A stretch of DNA of 32,477 bases from Alphaproteobacteria bacterium (lineage in GTDB: Bacteria; Pseudomonadota; Alphaproteobacteria; ATCC43930; CGMCC-115725). The notes under the pieces were generated by a model. It made no database searches. It was not told the origin of the DNA and worked only from the letters and a program-made list of their open reading frames with translations. A program made the position numbers and the translations under genes. This document shows positions 1 to 7,083 of this stretch, one piece after another (position 1 is the stretch's first letter; each line of letters starts with the position of its first letter). Where the stretch lies: the NCBI GenBank assembly GCA_021325525.1, contig JAJPHB010000089.1, positions 1-32,477 of the forward strand, given 5' to 3'.

Positions 1-144
1 GAGGGTAACCGGACGACGCGTCGACGTGTGCCCGCCGAAGGTGCCGGCATTGTGCTGCGCAATTCGCGTCTCAAGAGAGCTGCGCGTCGATCCGACATAG
101 TAAGAACCGTCGGCACAGCGAAGAATGTAGACATAGAATGCCAT
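1..144 (-). CDS. GIY-YIG domain protein, N-terminal part (runs off the left edge)
   Basis: Reading the minus strand from the ATG at 142-144 gives 48 uninterrupted codons to the edge of the window. The protein begins MAFYVYILRCADGSYYVGST, followed by an arginine-containing helix start, a QHN segment and a GGHTSTRRP segment. YVYIL and YYVGS are the paired GIY and YIG strands of the small single-domain GIY-YIG (UPF0213/YhbQ/URI-like) proteins, whose usual length is about 80-100 residues, so about half is missing here. GAAGG lies about 5-9 bases before the ATG and is a reasonable ribosome binding site. The gene diverges from rpmI. Family members are predicted nucleases, but the cellular role of the small stand-alone ones is poorly known; I infer no specific substrate. 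The catalytic glutamate expected further along cannot be checked. Confidence 0.85.
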   Translation of the reverse strand, partial: MAFYVYILRCADGSYYVGSTRSSLETRIAQHNAGTFGGHTSTRRPVTL

Positions 145-191
145 GATAGCCTTCAGTCGGCTCCTCAGAATTGCATTGCGATTGCGCGCCC

Positions 192-220
192 TTGCCTTTC
201 GGCGGTCCCGCCGCTATAAC
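192..220 (+). promoter_or_regulatory. Candidate sigma-70 promoter for rpmI-rplT
   Basis: TTGCCT at 192-197 and TATAAC at 215-220 are separated by exactly 17 bases. This is a good housekeeping promoter match in a GC-rich background and lies in the divergent gap between the GIY-YIG gene and rpmI. Transcription would start near 227 and give a leader of about 80 bases before the rpmI ATG at 310. Confidence 0.6.
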
Positions 221-309
221 CCGCGCCTCTCCGGCGGCATGGCCGCGCTTCGGCGCCTGACGGGCATGCCTCGCCGCCGCAACCCGTCTCTGTTCCGAAA
301 GGACCCGAA

Positions 310-513
310 ATGCCCAAGCTGAAGACGAAAAGCGGCGCGAAGAAGCGCTTCGGGCGCACCGCGTCCGGCAAGGTCAGGGCGAATGTCGCGCATAAGCGCC
401 ACCGCCTCATCTCGAAGCCGAAGCAGATGAAGCGCAAGGCGCGCGGGACGATGACCCTGGAAAAGGGCGACGCCAATCTCGTCCTCACCTACATGCCCTA
501 TATGCGGGGTTGA
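310..513 (+). CDS. rpmI: 50S ribosomal protein L35
   Basis: A 67-residue, very basic protein beginning MPKLKTKSGAKKRF, with the KRHRLISKP segment and a KARGTMTL stretch that are diagnostic of bacterial L35. The length is normal for the family. The start is fixed by the conserved N-terminus and by GAAAGGA about 6 bases upstream. It is a structural protein of the large ribosomal subunit. It sits 3 bases before rplT and is surely co-transcribed with it. In many bacteria infC precedes this pair; here the upstream neighbour is a divergent GIY-YIG gene instead. Confidence 0.98.
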   Translation: MPKLKTKSGAKKRFGRTASGKVRANVAHKRHRLISKPKQMKRKARGTMTLEKGDANLVLTYMPYMRG

Positions 514-516
514 GCC

Positions 517-891
517 ATGGCGCGCGTCAAACGGGGCGTCACCGCCCATGCCCTCCACAAGAAGGTGCTGGAGCTGGCGCGCGGCTATCGCGGCCGCGCC
601 AAGTCGAGCTTCCGCGTCGCCATCGAGAAGGTCGAGAAGGGGCTGCGCTACGCCTATCGCGACCGCCGGGCGAAGAAGCGCAATTTCCGCGCCCTCTGGA
701 TTCAGCGCATCAATGCCGGGGCGCGCGAGCACGGCCTCACTTATTCGCAATTCATGGCCGGGGTGAAGCGCGCGGGGATCGAGCTCGACCGCAAGATCCT
801 CTCCGATATGGCGGTTCGCGAGCCGGAAGCCTTCAAGGCGATCGTCGCCACGGCGCAGGCCGCCCTCGCCCGATCGCCGGCCGCGCAATGA
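517..891 (+). CDS. rplT: 50S ribosomal protein L20
   Basis: A 124-residue basic protein beginning [20 protein letters not shown] and continuing with a [13 protein letters not shown] segment, the [17 protein letters not shown] core and GLTYSQFM, all hallmarks of L20. The N-terminal long helix binds 23S rRNA, and the C-terminal globular part (about residues 60-117) is the region that acts as a translational autorepressor in well-studied species. Length is normal; the last residues (ARSPAAQ) are a short variable tail. It follows rpmI by 3 bases, with GGGG of the rpmI end acting as ribosome binding site. A strong terminator-like hairpin lies about 95 bases downstream. Confidence 0.98.
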   Translation: MARVKRGVTAHALHKKVLELARGYRGRAKSSFRVAIEKVEKGLRYAYRDRRAKKRNFRALWIQRINAGAREHGLTYSQFMAGVKRAGIELDRKILSDMAVREPEAFKAIVATAQAALARSPAAQ

Positions 892-984
892 CCGCGACGG
901 CTTGCGCGCGCCGCCGATTTACGCGCGGGCCTCGCTGAGCCCCGCTCCAGGCCGCGCGCGCGATCCGGCGCCAGGAAGAGGAGG

Positions 985-1011
985 AAGGGGCCGATCACTC
1001 GGCCCCTTTTT
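985..1011 (+). terminator. Rho-independent terminator or attenuator between rplT and pheS
   Basis: A perfect 10-bp stem (985-994 pairs with 999-1008) with a TCAC loop, followed by T residues to 1011. It would end the rpmI-rplT transcript. It lies only 17 bases before the pheS start, so it could also control read-through into pheST. No Phe-rich leader peptide precedes it, so a classical translation-coupled attenuator is not supported. Confidence 0.75.
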
Positions 1012-1028
1012 CGTGACGGTTAGCTCCA

Positions 1029-2105
1029 ATGAACGATTTCGAGACCATCCGCCGTGACACCCTCGCCGCCATCGCCGCCGCGTCATCGCGCGAGGCGCTG
1101 GAGCAGGTGCGCATCGCGGCGCTCGGCCGCAAGGGCGCGATCACCACTGCGATGAAGGGGTTGGGCGCGCTCGACCCCGAAGCCCGCAAAGCGGCGGGCG
1201 CCACCCTCAACCGCCTCAAGGACGAGGTCGCCGCGAGCCTCGAAGCGGCGGCGGCGCGGCTCGGCGAGGCGCAGCTCGCCGCGCGCCTTGCGAGCGAGCG
1301 CGTCGACGTGACCCTGCCGGTCGCGCCCGAGCCGCAGGGCCGCATCCATCCGATCAGCCAGACCATCGACGAGGTGGTGGCGATCTTCGGCGAGATGGGG
1401 TTCACCGTCGCCGAAGGCCCGCATATCGAAGATGATTTCCACAATTTCACGGCGCTCAACATTCCGCCCGAGCATCCGGCGCGGCAGGAGCTCGACACCT
1501 TCTACCTGCCGGAGAAGGCGGATGGCAGCCGCCTCGTCCTGCGCACCCATACTTCGCCCGTGCAGATCCGCACCATGCTGGCGCAGAAGCCGCCGATCCG
1601 CATCATCGTGCCCGGCCGCACCTTCCGCTCCGACCACGATGCGACGCACTCGCCCATGTTCCATCAGGTCGAGGGGCTGGTGATCGACCGGAGCACGCAT
1701 ATGGGGCATTTGAAGGGCTGCCTCGTCGAGTTCTGCCGCGCCTTCTTCGATGTCGCCGATTTGCCGGTACGCTTCCGGCCCAGCTACTTCCCCTTCACCG
1801 AGCCCTCGGCCGAGGTCGATATCGGCTGCTCGCGCGCCGGCGGCGAGCTCCGCATCGGCGCCGGCGGCGACTGGCTCGAAATTCTGGGCTCCGGCATGGT
1901 GCATCCCAAGGTCCTGCAGAATTGCGGCATCGATCCCGGCGTGTATCAGGGCTTCGCCTTCGGGATGGGGATCGAGCGGATCGCGATGCTGAAATACGGC
2001 ATCCCGGATCTGCGCACCTTCTACGACAGCGACCTGCGCTGGCTCCGGCATTACGGCTTCCTGCCGCTCGACATGCCCTCGATGGTGGGAGGGCTGTCGC
2101 GATGA
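1029..2105 (+). CDS. pheS: Phenylalanyl-tRNA synthetase alpha subunit
   Basis: A 358-residue class II synthetase subunit. It charges tRNA-Phe with phenylalanine as an alpha2-beta2 complex with PheT in the cytoplasm. Residues about 1-85 form the N-terminal coiled-coil arm that contacts tRNA. The catalytic core carries class II motif 2 around residue 199 ([18 protein letters not shown]) and motif 3 around residue 312 ([18 protein letters not shown]). The length is typical for alphaproteobacterial PheS. The ATG at 1029 gives the family N-terminus; the upstream ribosome binding site is weak. Its partner pheT starts 169 bases downstream rather than immediately after, because a repeat element lies between them. 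A hairpin just upstream may control entry of transcription. Confidence 0.98.
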   Translation: MNDFETIRRDTLAAIAAASSREALEQVRIAALGRKGAITTAMKGLGALDPEARKAAGATLNRLKDEVAASLEAAAARLGEAQLAARLASERVDVTLPVAPEPQGRIHPISQTIDEVVAIFGEMGFTVAEGPHIEDDFHNFTALNIPPEHPARQELDTFYLPEKADGSRLVLRTHTSPVQIRTMLAQKPPIRIIVPGRTFRSDHDATHSPMFHQVEGLVIDRSTHMGHLKGCLVEFCRAFFDVADLPVRFRPSYFPFTEPSAEVDIGCSRAGGELRIGAGGDWLEILGSGMVHPKVLQNCGIDPGVYQGFAFGMGIERIAMLKYGIPDLRTFYDSDLRWLRHYGFLPLDMPSMVGGLSR

Positions 2106-2129
2106 TGCCGGATCGCGCCGATCGTCAAT

Positions 2130-2247
2130 CCCCTCGCCCCTCCGGAGACAGGGTCAGGGTGAGGGGGAGCCGCGCCGCCGACGCGGCTTCCTTCGGCGCT
2201 GCGGCGCCACACCCTGCTCTCTCCCCGCCGGGGAGCGGGTTCTCTTG
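2130..2247. repeat. Composite intergenic palindromic repeat, copy A (pheS-pheT gap)
   Basis: Three consecutive hairpins. The first is CCCCTC at 2130-2135 pairing with GAGGGG at 2161-2166, around the palindrome CTCCGGAG. The second is AGCCGCG at 2168-2174 pairing with CGCGGCT at 2182-2188. The third is CTCCCC at 2221-2226 pairing with GGGGAG at 2230-2235. Order and sequence resemble the element at 28785-28886. The outer arms look like the dispersed CCCTCACCCT...CTCCCC type of intergenic repeat common in Alphaproteobacteria (from memory). It has no coding potential of its own. Confidence 0.75.
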
Positions 2248-2274
2248 CGCTGCCGAGCGAGGAGGGGTCGTTCG

Positions 2275-4671
2275 ATGAAGACGACGCTCTCCTGGCTGAA
2301 GACGCATCTCGAGACCGAGGCGCCCATCGAAGAGATCGTGCGCCGCCTCGTCATGCTCGGCCTCGAAGTCGAGAGCGTCGTCGACCGCGCGGCGGCGCTG
2401 GCGCCGTTCCGCACCGCCCATGTGGTCTCCGCCGAGCCGCATCCCAACGCCGACAAGCTACGCGTCTGCCTCGTCGATACCGGCACGGCGCGCGTCCAGG
2501 TGGTCTGCGGCGCGCCCAATGCCCGGGCCGGCATGCGCGGCGTCTTCGCGCCGCCGGGCACCGTCATCCCGCGCACCGGGCTCCTCCTCAAGGAGAGCGT
2601 CATCCGCGGCGTCGCCTCCAACGGGATGCTCTGCTCGGGCTACGAGATGGGCATCTCCGAGGACCATGAGGGGATCATCGAGCTGCCGCCGGAGACGCCC
2701 ATCGGCGAGGGGTTCGCCAAGGCGATGGGCCTCGACGACCCGGTGCTCGACATCAAGGTGACGGCGAACCGGCCGGACTGCCTCGGCGTGCGCGGCGTCG
2801 CCCGCGACCTGGCGGCCGCCGGGCTCGGGCGCTTGCGGCCGCTCGATACCCGGCCGGTGCCGGGCCGCTTCGAAAGTCCCATCGCGGTTCATCTTGCCAC
2901 CCTCGACGAGAAGGCCTGCCCGCTCTTCCTCGGGCGCATGGTCCGCGGCCTCCGCAACGGACCGAGCCCGCGCTGGCTGCAGGAGCGGCTGACGGCGATC
3001 GGGTTGCGCCCCATCTCGGCGCTGGTCGACATCACCAACTTCCTCACCTTCGATGTGAACCGGCCGCTCCACGTCTTCGATGCGGACCGCATCAAGGGCG
3101 ACCTCGTGCTGCGCGAGGCGCGGCCGGGCGAGAGCCTCAAGGCGCTCAACGGCCGCGACTATGCGCTCGACGAGGCGATGACGGTGATCGCCGACGACGC
3201 CGAGGTGCTGAGCCTCGGCGGCGTCATCGGCGGCGAGAGCACGGGCTGCACCGCGGAGACGACGACCGTCTTCATTGAGGCGGCGCTGTTCGATCCGGTG
3301 CGAACCGCGGCGACCGGGCGCAAGCTCAATCTGCAGAGCGATGCCCGCTACCGCTTCGAGCGCGGCCTCGATCCCGCCTTCACGGCGACCGGGATGGAGA
3401 TGGCGACGCGCCTCATTCTCGACCTCTGCGGCGGCGAGGCGAGCGAGGTCGTCGTGGCGGGCGCCGTTCCCGCTTGGCGGCGCCGCTACCGCCTGCGCGC
3501 CGGCCGCATCGCCGGCCTCGGCGGCATCGATGTCGCGCAAGACGCGGCGAAGGAGATCCTCGAGCGGCTCGGCTTCGCCGCCGCGCCAAGCGCCGACGGC
3601 GATCTGGAGGTCGAGCCGCCCTCCTGGCGCGGCGACATCGAAGGCGAAGCCGATCTCGTCGAGGAGGTGCTGCGCGTCCACGGCTACGACGCCATTCCCG
3701 CGGTGCCGCTCGAACGCGAGACGGCATTGCCGCGTCCGGCGCTCGACGCCGCGCAGCGCCGCCTGGGTCTCGTCCGCCGCACTCTTGCCGGGCGCGGCCT
3801 CGTCGAAGCGGTGACTTTCTCCTTCATTCCCGCCGGCGTCGCGGCGCTGTTCGGCGGCGGCGCTCCGGCGCTCCGTCTCGTCAACCCGATCAGCGCCGAT
3901 CTCGACGCGATGCGGCCCTCGATTCTCCCGAACCTCCTCGATGCGGCGCGGCGCAACGCCGATCGCGGCTTCGCCGACAGCGCGCTCTTCGAGATCGGGC
4001 CACGCTACGACGACGACACGCCCGAAGGACAGAGGACGATGGCGGCGGGTCTTCGCCACGGGCAGAGCGGGCCGCGCCATTGGCAGGGCGGCAGCCGCCC
4101 GGTCGATCTTTTCATGGCGAAGGCCGATGCGCTCGCAGTCATCGCAGCGGCGGGCGGTCCGGTCGAGAATGTCCAGGCGAGCGCCGATCCGCCGGGCTGG
4201 TACCATCCGGGACGCGCCGGCACGCTCCGCCTCGGCCCCAAGGTGCTGGGCCATTTCGGCGAGGTGCATCCGGCGGTGCTGGCGCGCCTCGATGTGAAGG
4301 GGCCCGCCGTTGCCTTCGAAGTGGAGCTCGATGCCGTGCCCTTGCCGCGCAAGGGGGCGCGCGGACGCCCGCCTCTGAAGCTCTCGCCCTTCCAGCCGGT
4401 CGAGCGCGATTTCGCCTTCCTGGTTCCGGCGGAGCTGCCGGCCGAGACCTTGCTTCGCGCCGCGCGCGGCGTCGACCGCCAGCTCGTCAGCGAGGTGCGG
4501 CTCTTCGATGTTTACGCAGGTCCGGAAGTGCCGCCCGGCCGCAAATCCCTGGCGATCACGGTCGTGCTGCAGCCCGAGCGGGCGACGCTGACCGATGACG
4601 AGATCGAAGCCTTTGCGCGGAAGCTCGTGGCGCAGGTCGTGAAGGCGACGGGCGGCGAGCTGCGCGGGTAA
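2275..4671 (+). CDS. pheT: Phenylalanyl-tRNA synthetase beta subunit
   Basis: A 798-residue protein, normal for bacterial PheT. The N-terminal tRNA-binding (EMAP-like OB) domain spans about residues 40-150, with HPNADKLRVC near residue 56. The B3/B4 editing region and the B5 domain follow, and the C-terminal ferredoxin-like anticodon-binding domain starts near residue 703 (LSPFQPVERDFAFLVP). It forms the heterotetramer with PheS and also edits Tyr-tRNA-Phe. I chose the ATG at 2275 (MKTTLSWLKTHL) because this is the family N-terminus and GAGGAGGGG lies just upstream; an in-frame ATG at 2245 would add ten non-conserved residues from the repeat. The gene ends 4 bases before the stop of the convergent SDHAF4-like gene. 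Confidence 0.98.
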   Translation: MKTTLSWLKTHLETEAPIEEIVRRLVMLGLEVESVVDRAAALAPFRTAHVVSAEPHPNADKLRVCLVDTGTARVQVVCGAPNARAGMRGVFAPPGTVIPRTGLLLKESVIRGVASNGMLCSGYEMGISEDHEGIIELPPETPIGEGFAKAMGLDDPVLDIKVTANRPDCLGVRGVARDLAAAGLGRLRPLDTRPVPGRFESPIAVHLATLDEKACPLFLGRMVRGLRNGPSPRWLQERLTAIGLRPISALVDITNFLTFDVNRPLHVFDADRIKGDLVLREARPGESLKALNGRDYALDEAMTVIADDAEVLSLGGVIGGESTGCTAETTTVFIEAALFDPVRTAATGRKLNLQSDARYRFERGLDPAFTATGMEMATRLILDLCGGEASEVVVAGAVPAWRRRYRLRAGRIAGLGGIDVAQDAAKEILERLGFAAAPSADGDLEVEPPSWRGDIEGEADLVEEVLRVHGYDAIPAVPLERETALPRPALDAAQRRLGLVRRTLAGRGLVEAVTFSFIPAGVAALFGGGAPALRLVNPISADLDAMRPSILPNLLDAARRNADRGFADSALFEIGPRYDDDTPEGQRTMAAGLRHGQSGPRHWQGGSRPVDLFMAKADALAVIAAAGGPVENVQASADPPGWYHPGRAGTLRLGPKVLGHFGEVHPAVLARLDVKGPAVAFEVELDAVPLPRKGARGRPPLKLSPFQPVERDFAFLVPAELPAETLLRAARGVDRQLVSEVRLFDVYAGPEVPPGRKSLAITVVLQPERATLTDDEIEAFARKLVAQVVKATGGELRG

Positions 4672-4675
4672 AGTC

Positions 4676-4846
4676 TCAAAAATCGCTGCAGCGGCCGCCG
4701 ACTTCCCAATCGCCGTAGCGCGTCGGCTCGGGGCCTTTCGGGCCGCCGATCTCGCGCGGCAGCGCGGGATCCGGCTTGCCCGGTGCCGGCGTCTCCGGCG
4801 CCGGCGCTGCCGGCGGTTCGTGCTGCGCATTCTCGCGATCGCTCAT
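4676..4846 (-). CDS. Succinate dehydrogenase assembly factor 4 family protein (DUF1674)
   Basis: A 56-residue protein starting MSDRENAQHEPP, with a Pro/Ala-rich disordered first half and the conserved end EIGGPKGPEPTRYGDW...GRCSDF, which is the signature of the DUF1674/SDHAF4 (Sdh8) family. In eukaryotes this factor binds the flavinylated SdhA subunit and protects it during assembly of succinate dehydrogenase; a similar role in bacteria is inferred. In-frame codons extend upstream to 4957, but the conserved part is wholly within the short form, so I use the ATG at 4844-4846. It is convergent with pheT and divergent from rsmB; its position beside rsmB is a recurring arrangement in Rhizobiales. 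Confidence 0.88.
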   Translation of the reverse strand: MSDRENAQHEPPAAPAPETPAPGKPDPALPREIGGPKGPEPTRYGDWEVGGRCSDF

Positions 4847-5052
4847 CCACGCAGGATATGGACGGCCGGATCGCGCTTGCCAAGATGCCGCGGCTGCGCC
4901 ATAGAGGCGAGGATTGCAGACTCTTCCGCGACCGGCGCCGCCGGCAACAAGGAACAACGCGGAACCGTTCCCGTTCGTATTTTACTAAACAAGATTGGTG
5001 CCCGAGCGGTAATTCGCAGTAGCCTCTCACTCTGGCAGTACATTGATCCTCC

Positions 5053-6345
5053 ATGGCAACCGCCCCCTCGGCCCGCAGCGTGGCCATCGATCTCATCGGC
5101 GCCGTCCTTCGCCGGAAGCGCCCACTCGATGACGCTATCGAAGACAATATCGACATGTCGGGCTTGCCGACGCGGGACCGCGCCTTCGCGCGCCTGCTGG
5201 TCGCGACCGTGCTGCGCCGTTTGGGACAGATCGACGCGCTGATCGCCCACTGCCTCAACACGCCCTTGCCGCCGCGTGCCGCCGCCGTCCACGACATGCT
5301 GCGCCTCGGCATCGCGCAGCTCCTCTTCCTGCGCACGCCGGCGCATGCGGCGGTGGCGACCACGGTCGATCTCGCCGAGGCGCGCGGCTTCATCTCGCAT
5401 AAGGGGCTCGTCAACGCGGTGCTGCGCCGCCTCAGCCAAGAGGGGCCGGGGCTGGTGCAGCTCCAGGACGCGCCGCGACTCGATACGCCCGACTGGCTCT
5501 GGCAGTCCTGGAGCGCGGCTTATGGCGAGGAGGGTTGCCGCGCCATTGCGACCGCGCATCTCAAGGAGGCGCCGCTCGACCTCACGGTTCGCGCCGATCC
5601 GGAGGGCTGGGCCAAGCTGCTCGATTCGGTCCTGCTCCCGACCGGCACTCTGCGCCGCAATGCCGGCGGCGCCATCACCTCGCTGCCCGGCTATGCCGAG
5701 GGGGCTTGGTGGGTGCAGGACGCGGCAGCGGCGATTCCCGCGCGTCTCTTCGGCGAGATTTCGGGCAAGCGCGTCATCGATCTCTGCGCGGCGCCGGGCG
5801 GCAAGACCGCGCAGCTCGCCGCGGCGGGTGCGATCGTGACGGCGATCGACCGCTCGCAGCGCCGCCTCGACCGCCTCATCCACAATCTGCACCGCCTCGA
5901 CCTCTCGGTCGAAGCGATCGTCGCCGACGCCGCTGTCTGGCAGCCGCGCGCCAAAGCCGCGGCGGTGCTGCTCGACGCCCCCTGCACCGCGACCGGCGCG
6001 ATCCGGCGCCATCCCGACGTGCCGCATTTGAAGACGCCGGACGATGTGGCGCGCCTCGCCGTCGTCCAGGAGCGCTTGCTGGGTGCCGCGGCCGAGATGG
6101 TCGAGCCCGGCGGGACGCTCGTCTACTGCACCTGCTCGCTCGAGCCGGAGGAAGGCACGGCGCAAATCGCCCGCTTTCTCGCGCGCGGCGGACCCTTCCG
6201 CCGGGTTCCGATCGAGCCGGCGGAGGTCGGCGGCCTGACTGAGCTGCTGACCGCTGAAGGCGACCTCCGCACGCTGCCCAGCCATCTTGCCGAGCGCGAC
6301 GGCATCGACGGCTTCTACGCTGCCCGCCTTCGTCGCGCGGCCTGA
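5053..6345 (+). CDS. rsmB: 16S rRNA (cytosine-C5)-methyltransferase, RsmB/Sun family
   Basis: A 430-residue two-domain protein. Residues about 5-130 form a NusB-like RNA-binding domain. Residues about 220-428 form an S-adenosylmethionine-dependent methyltransferase with DLCAAPGGKT at about 243-252. The PC motif is DAPCTATG (Cys311) and the TC motif is YCTCS (Cys361, the expected nucleophile). The enzyme methylates a cytosine of 16S rRNA (C967 in E. coli). Length and motif order fit RsmB rather than the shorter RsmF. The ATG at 5053 is the start that gives the family N-terminus; the ribosome binding site is weak. It heads a run of same-strand genes continuing with rpe 51 bases downstream. Confidence 0.95.
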   Translation: MATAPSARSVAIDLIGAVLRRKRPLDDAIEDNIDMSGLPTRDRAFARLLVATVLRRLGQIDALIAHCLNTPLPPRAAAVHDMLRLGIAQLLFLRTPAHAAVATTVDLAEARGFISHKGLVNAVLRRLSQEGPGLVQLQDAPRLDTPDWLWQSWSAAYGEEGCRAIATAHLKEAPLDLTVRADPEGWAKLLDSVLLPTGTLRRNAGGAITSLPGYAEGAWWVQDAAAAIPARLFGEISGKRVIDLCAAPGGKTAQLAAAGAIVTAIDRSQRRLDRLIHNLHRLDLSVEAIVADAAVWQPRAKAAAVLLDAPCTATGAIRRHPDVPHLKTPDDVARLAVVQERLLGAAAEMVEPGGTLVYCTCSLEPEEGTAQIARFLARGGPFRRVPIEPAEVGGLTELLTAEGDLRTLPSHLAERDGIDGFYAARLRRAA

Positions 6346-6396
6346 GCCGCGGGCGCGGCGCTTGCGGCACCGGCCGATCCTTGTTACGAGAGCGGC

Positions 6397-7083
6397 GTGC
6401 GTCGGCCGGTCCGCATAGCGCCTTCGATCCTCGCCGCCGATTTCGCCCGGCTCGGCGAGGAGGTCCGCGCCATCGCCGCGGCGGGCGCGGACTATCTCCA
6501 CATCGACGTGATGGATGGCCATTTCGTGCCGAACATCACCATCGGCCCCGCCGTCGTGAAGGCGCTGCGCCCACATTCGGAACTCCCCTTCGACGTCCAT
6601 CTGATGATCGCGCCGGTCGATCCCTACGTCGCCGAATTTGCCGCGGCGGGCGCCGACATCATCACCGTCCACCAGGAGGCGGGCCCGCATCTCCACCGGA
6701 CCTTGCAGCTCGTCAAATCCTTGGGCAAACGCGCCGGCGTCTCGCTCAATCCGGCGACGCCCGCGGGCGCGCTCGATCAGGTTCTGGACATCGTCGATCT
6801 CGTTCTGGTGATGAGCGTCAACCCGGGCTTCGGCGGCCAGAGCTTCATCTCATCGCAGCTCGCCAAGATCGCGGCGCTGCGCGCCATGATCGACAGCACC
6901 GGCCGGGCCATCGATCTCGAAATCGATGGTGGCATCAATGCCGAGACGGCCGGCGCCGTCATTGCCGTCGGCGCCGATGTGCTAGTTGCCGGCACGGCGG
7001 CCTTCGCCGGCGGCGCCGCCCATTACGCCGGGAACATCCGTCGCCTGCGCGAGGCGCGAGGCGCGGCGCCGGCCGCGCGCTGA
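6397..7083 (+). CDS. rpe: Ribulose-phosphate 3-epimerase
   Basis: A 228-residue TIM-barrel enzyme interconverting ribulose 5-phosphate and xylulose 5-phosphate in the pentose phosphate and Calvin cycles. It begins with a GTG start and [15 protein letters not shown]. Predicted metal ligands are His35 and Asp37 (HIDVMDGHF), His68 (FDVHLMI) and Asp177 (EIDGGIN). The phosphate-binding NPGFGGQ lies at 142-148. The family length is about 220-230. GTG at 6397 is the first in-frame start compatible with the conserved N-terminus, with GAGAG a few bases upstream. Its stop overlaps the start of the next gene (TGATG), so the two are translationally coupled. Confidence 0.96.
   Translation: MRRPVRIAPSILAADFARLGEEVRAIAAAGADYLHIDVMDGHFVPNITIGPAVVKALRPHSELPFDVHLMIAPVDPYVAEFAAAGADIITVHQEAGPHLHRTLQLVKSLGKRAGVSLNPATPAGALDQVLDIVDLVLVMSVNPGFGGQSFISSQLAKIAALRAMIDSTGRAIDLEIDGGINAETAGAVIAVGADVLVAGTAAFAGGAAHYAGNIRRLREARGAAPAAR

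Noticed and set aside
28-219. A 63-codon plus-strand frame at the left edge
   Set aside because: The minus strand of 1-144 encodes a convincing GIY-YIG start; the plus-strand frame has no features and runs through the rpmI promoter.
888-938. A 16-codon frame overlapping the rplT stop, considered as a pheST leader peptide
   Set aside because: It contains a single Phe codon and no Phe run, so it does not fit a phenylalanine attenuator.
2458-4830. A 790-codon minus-strand frame over pheT
   Set aside because: A shadow of pheT, whose domains are complete on the plus strand.
5000-5040. A tRNA-like stretch (GGTGCCCGAGCGGTAATTCG) before rsmB
   Set aside because: No acceptor stem, anticodon arm or T-loop can be formed around it.
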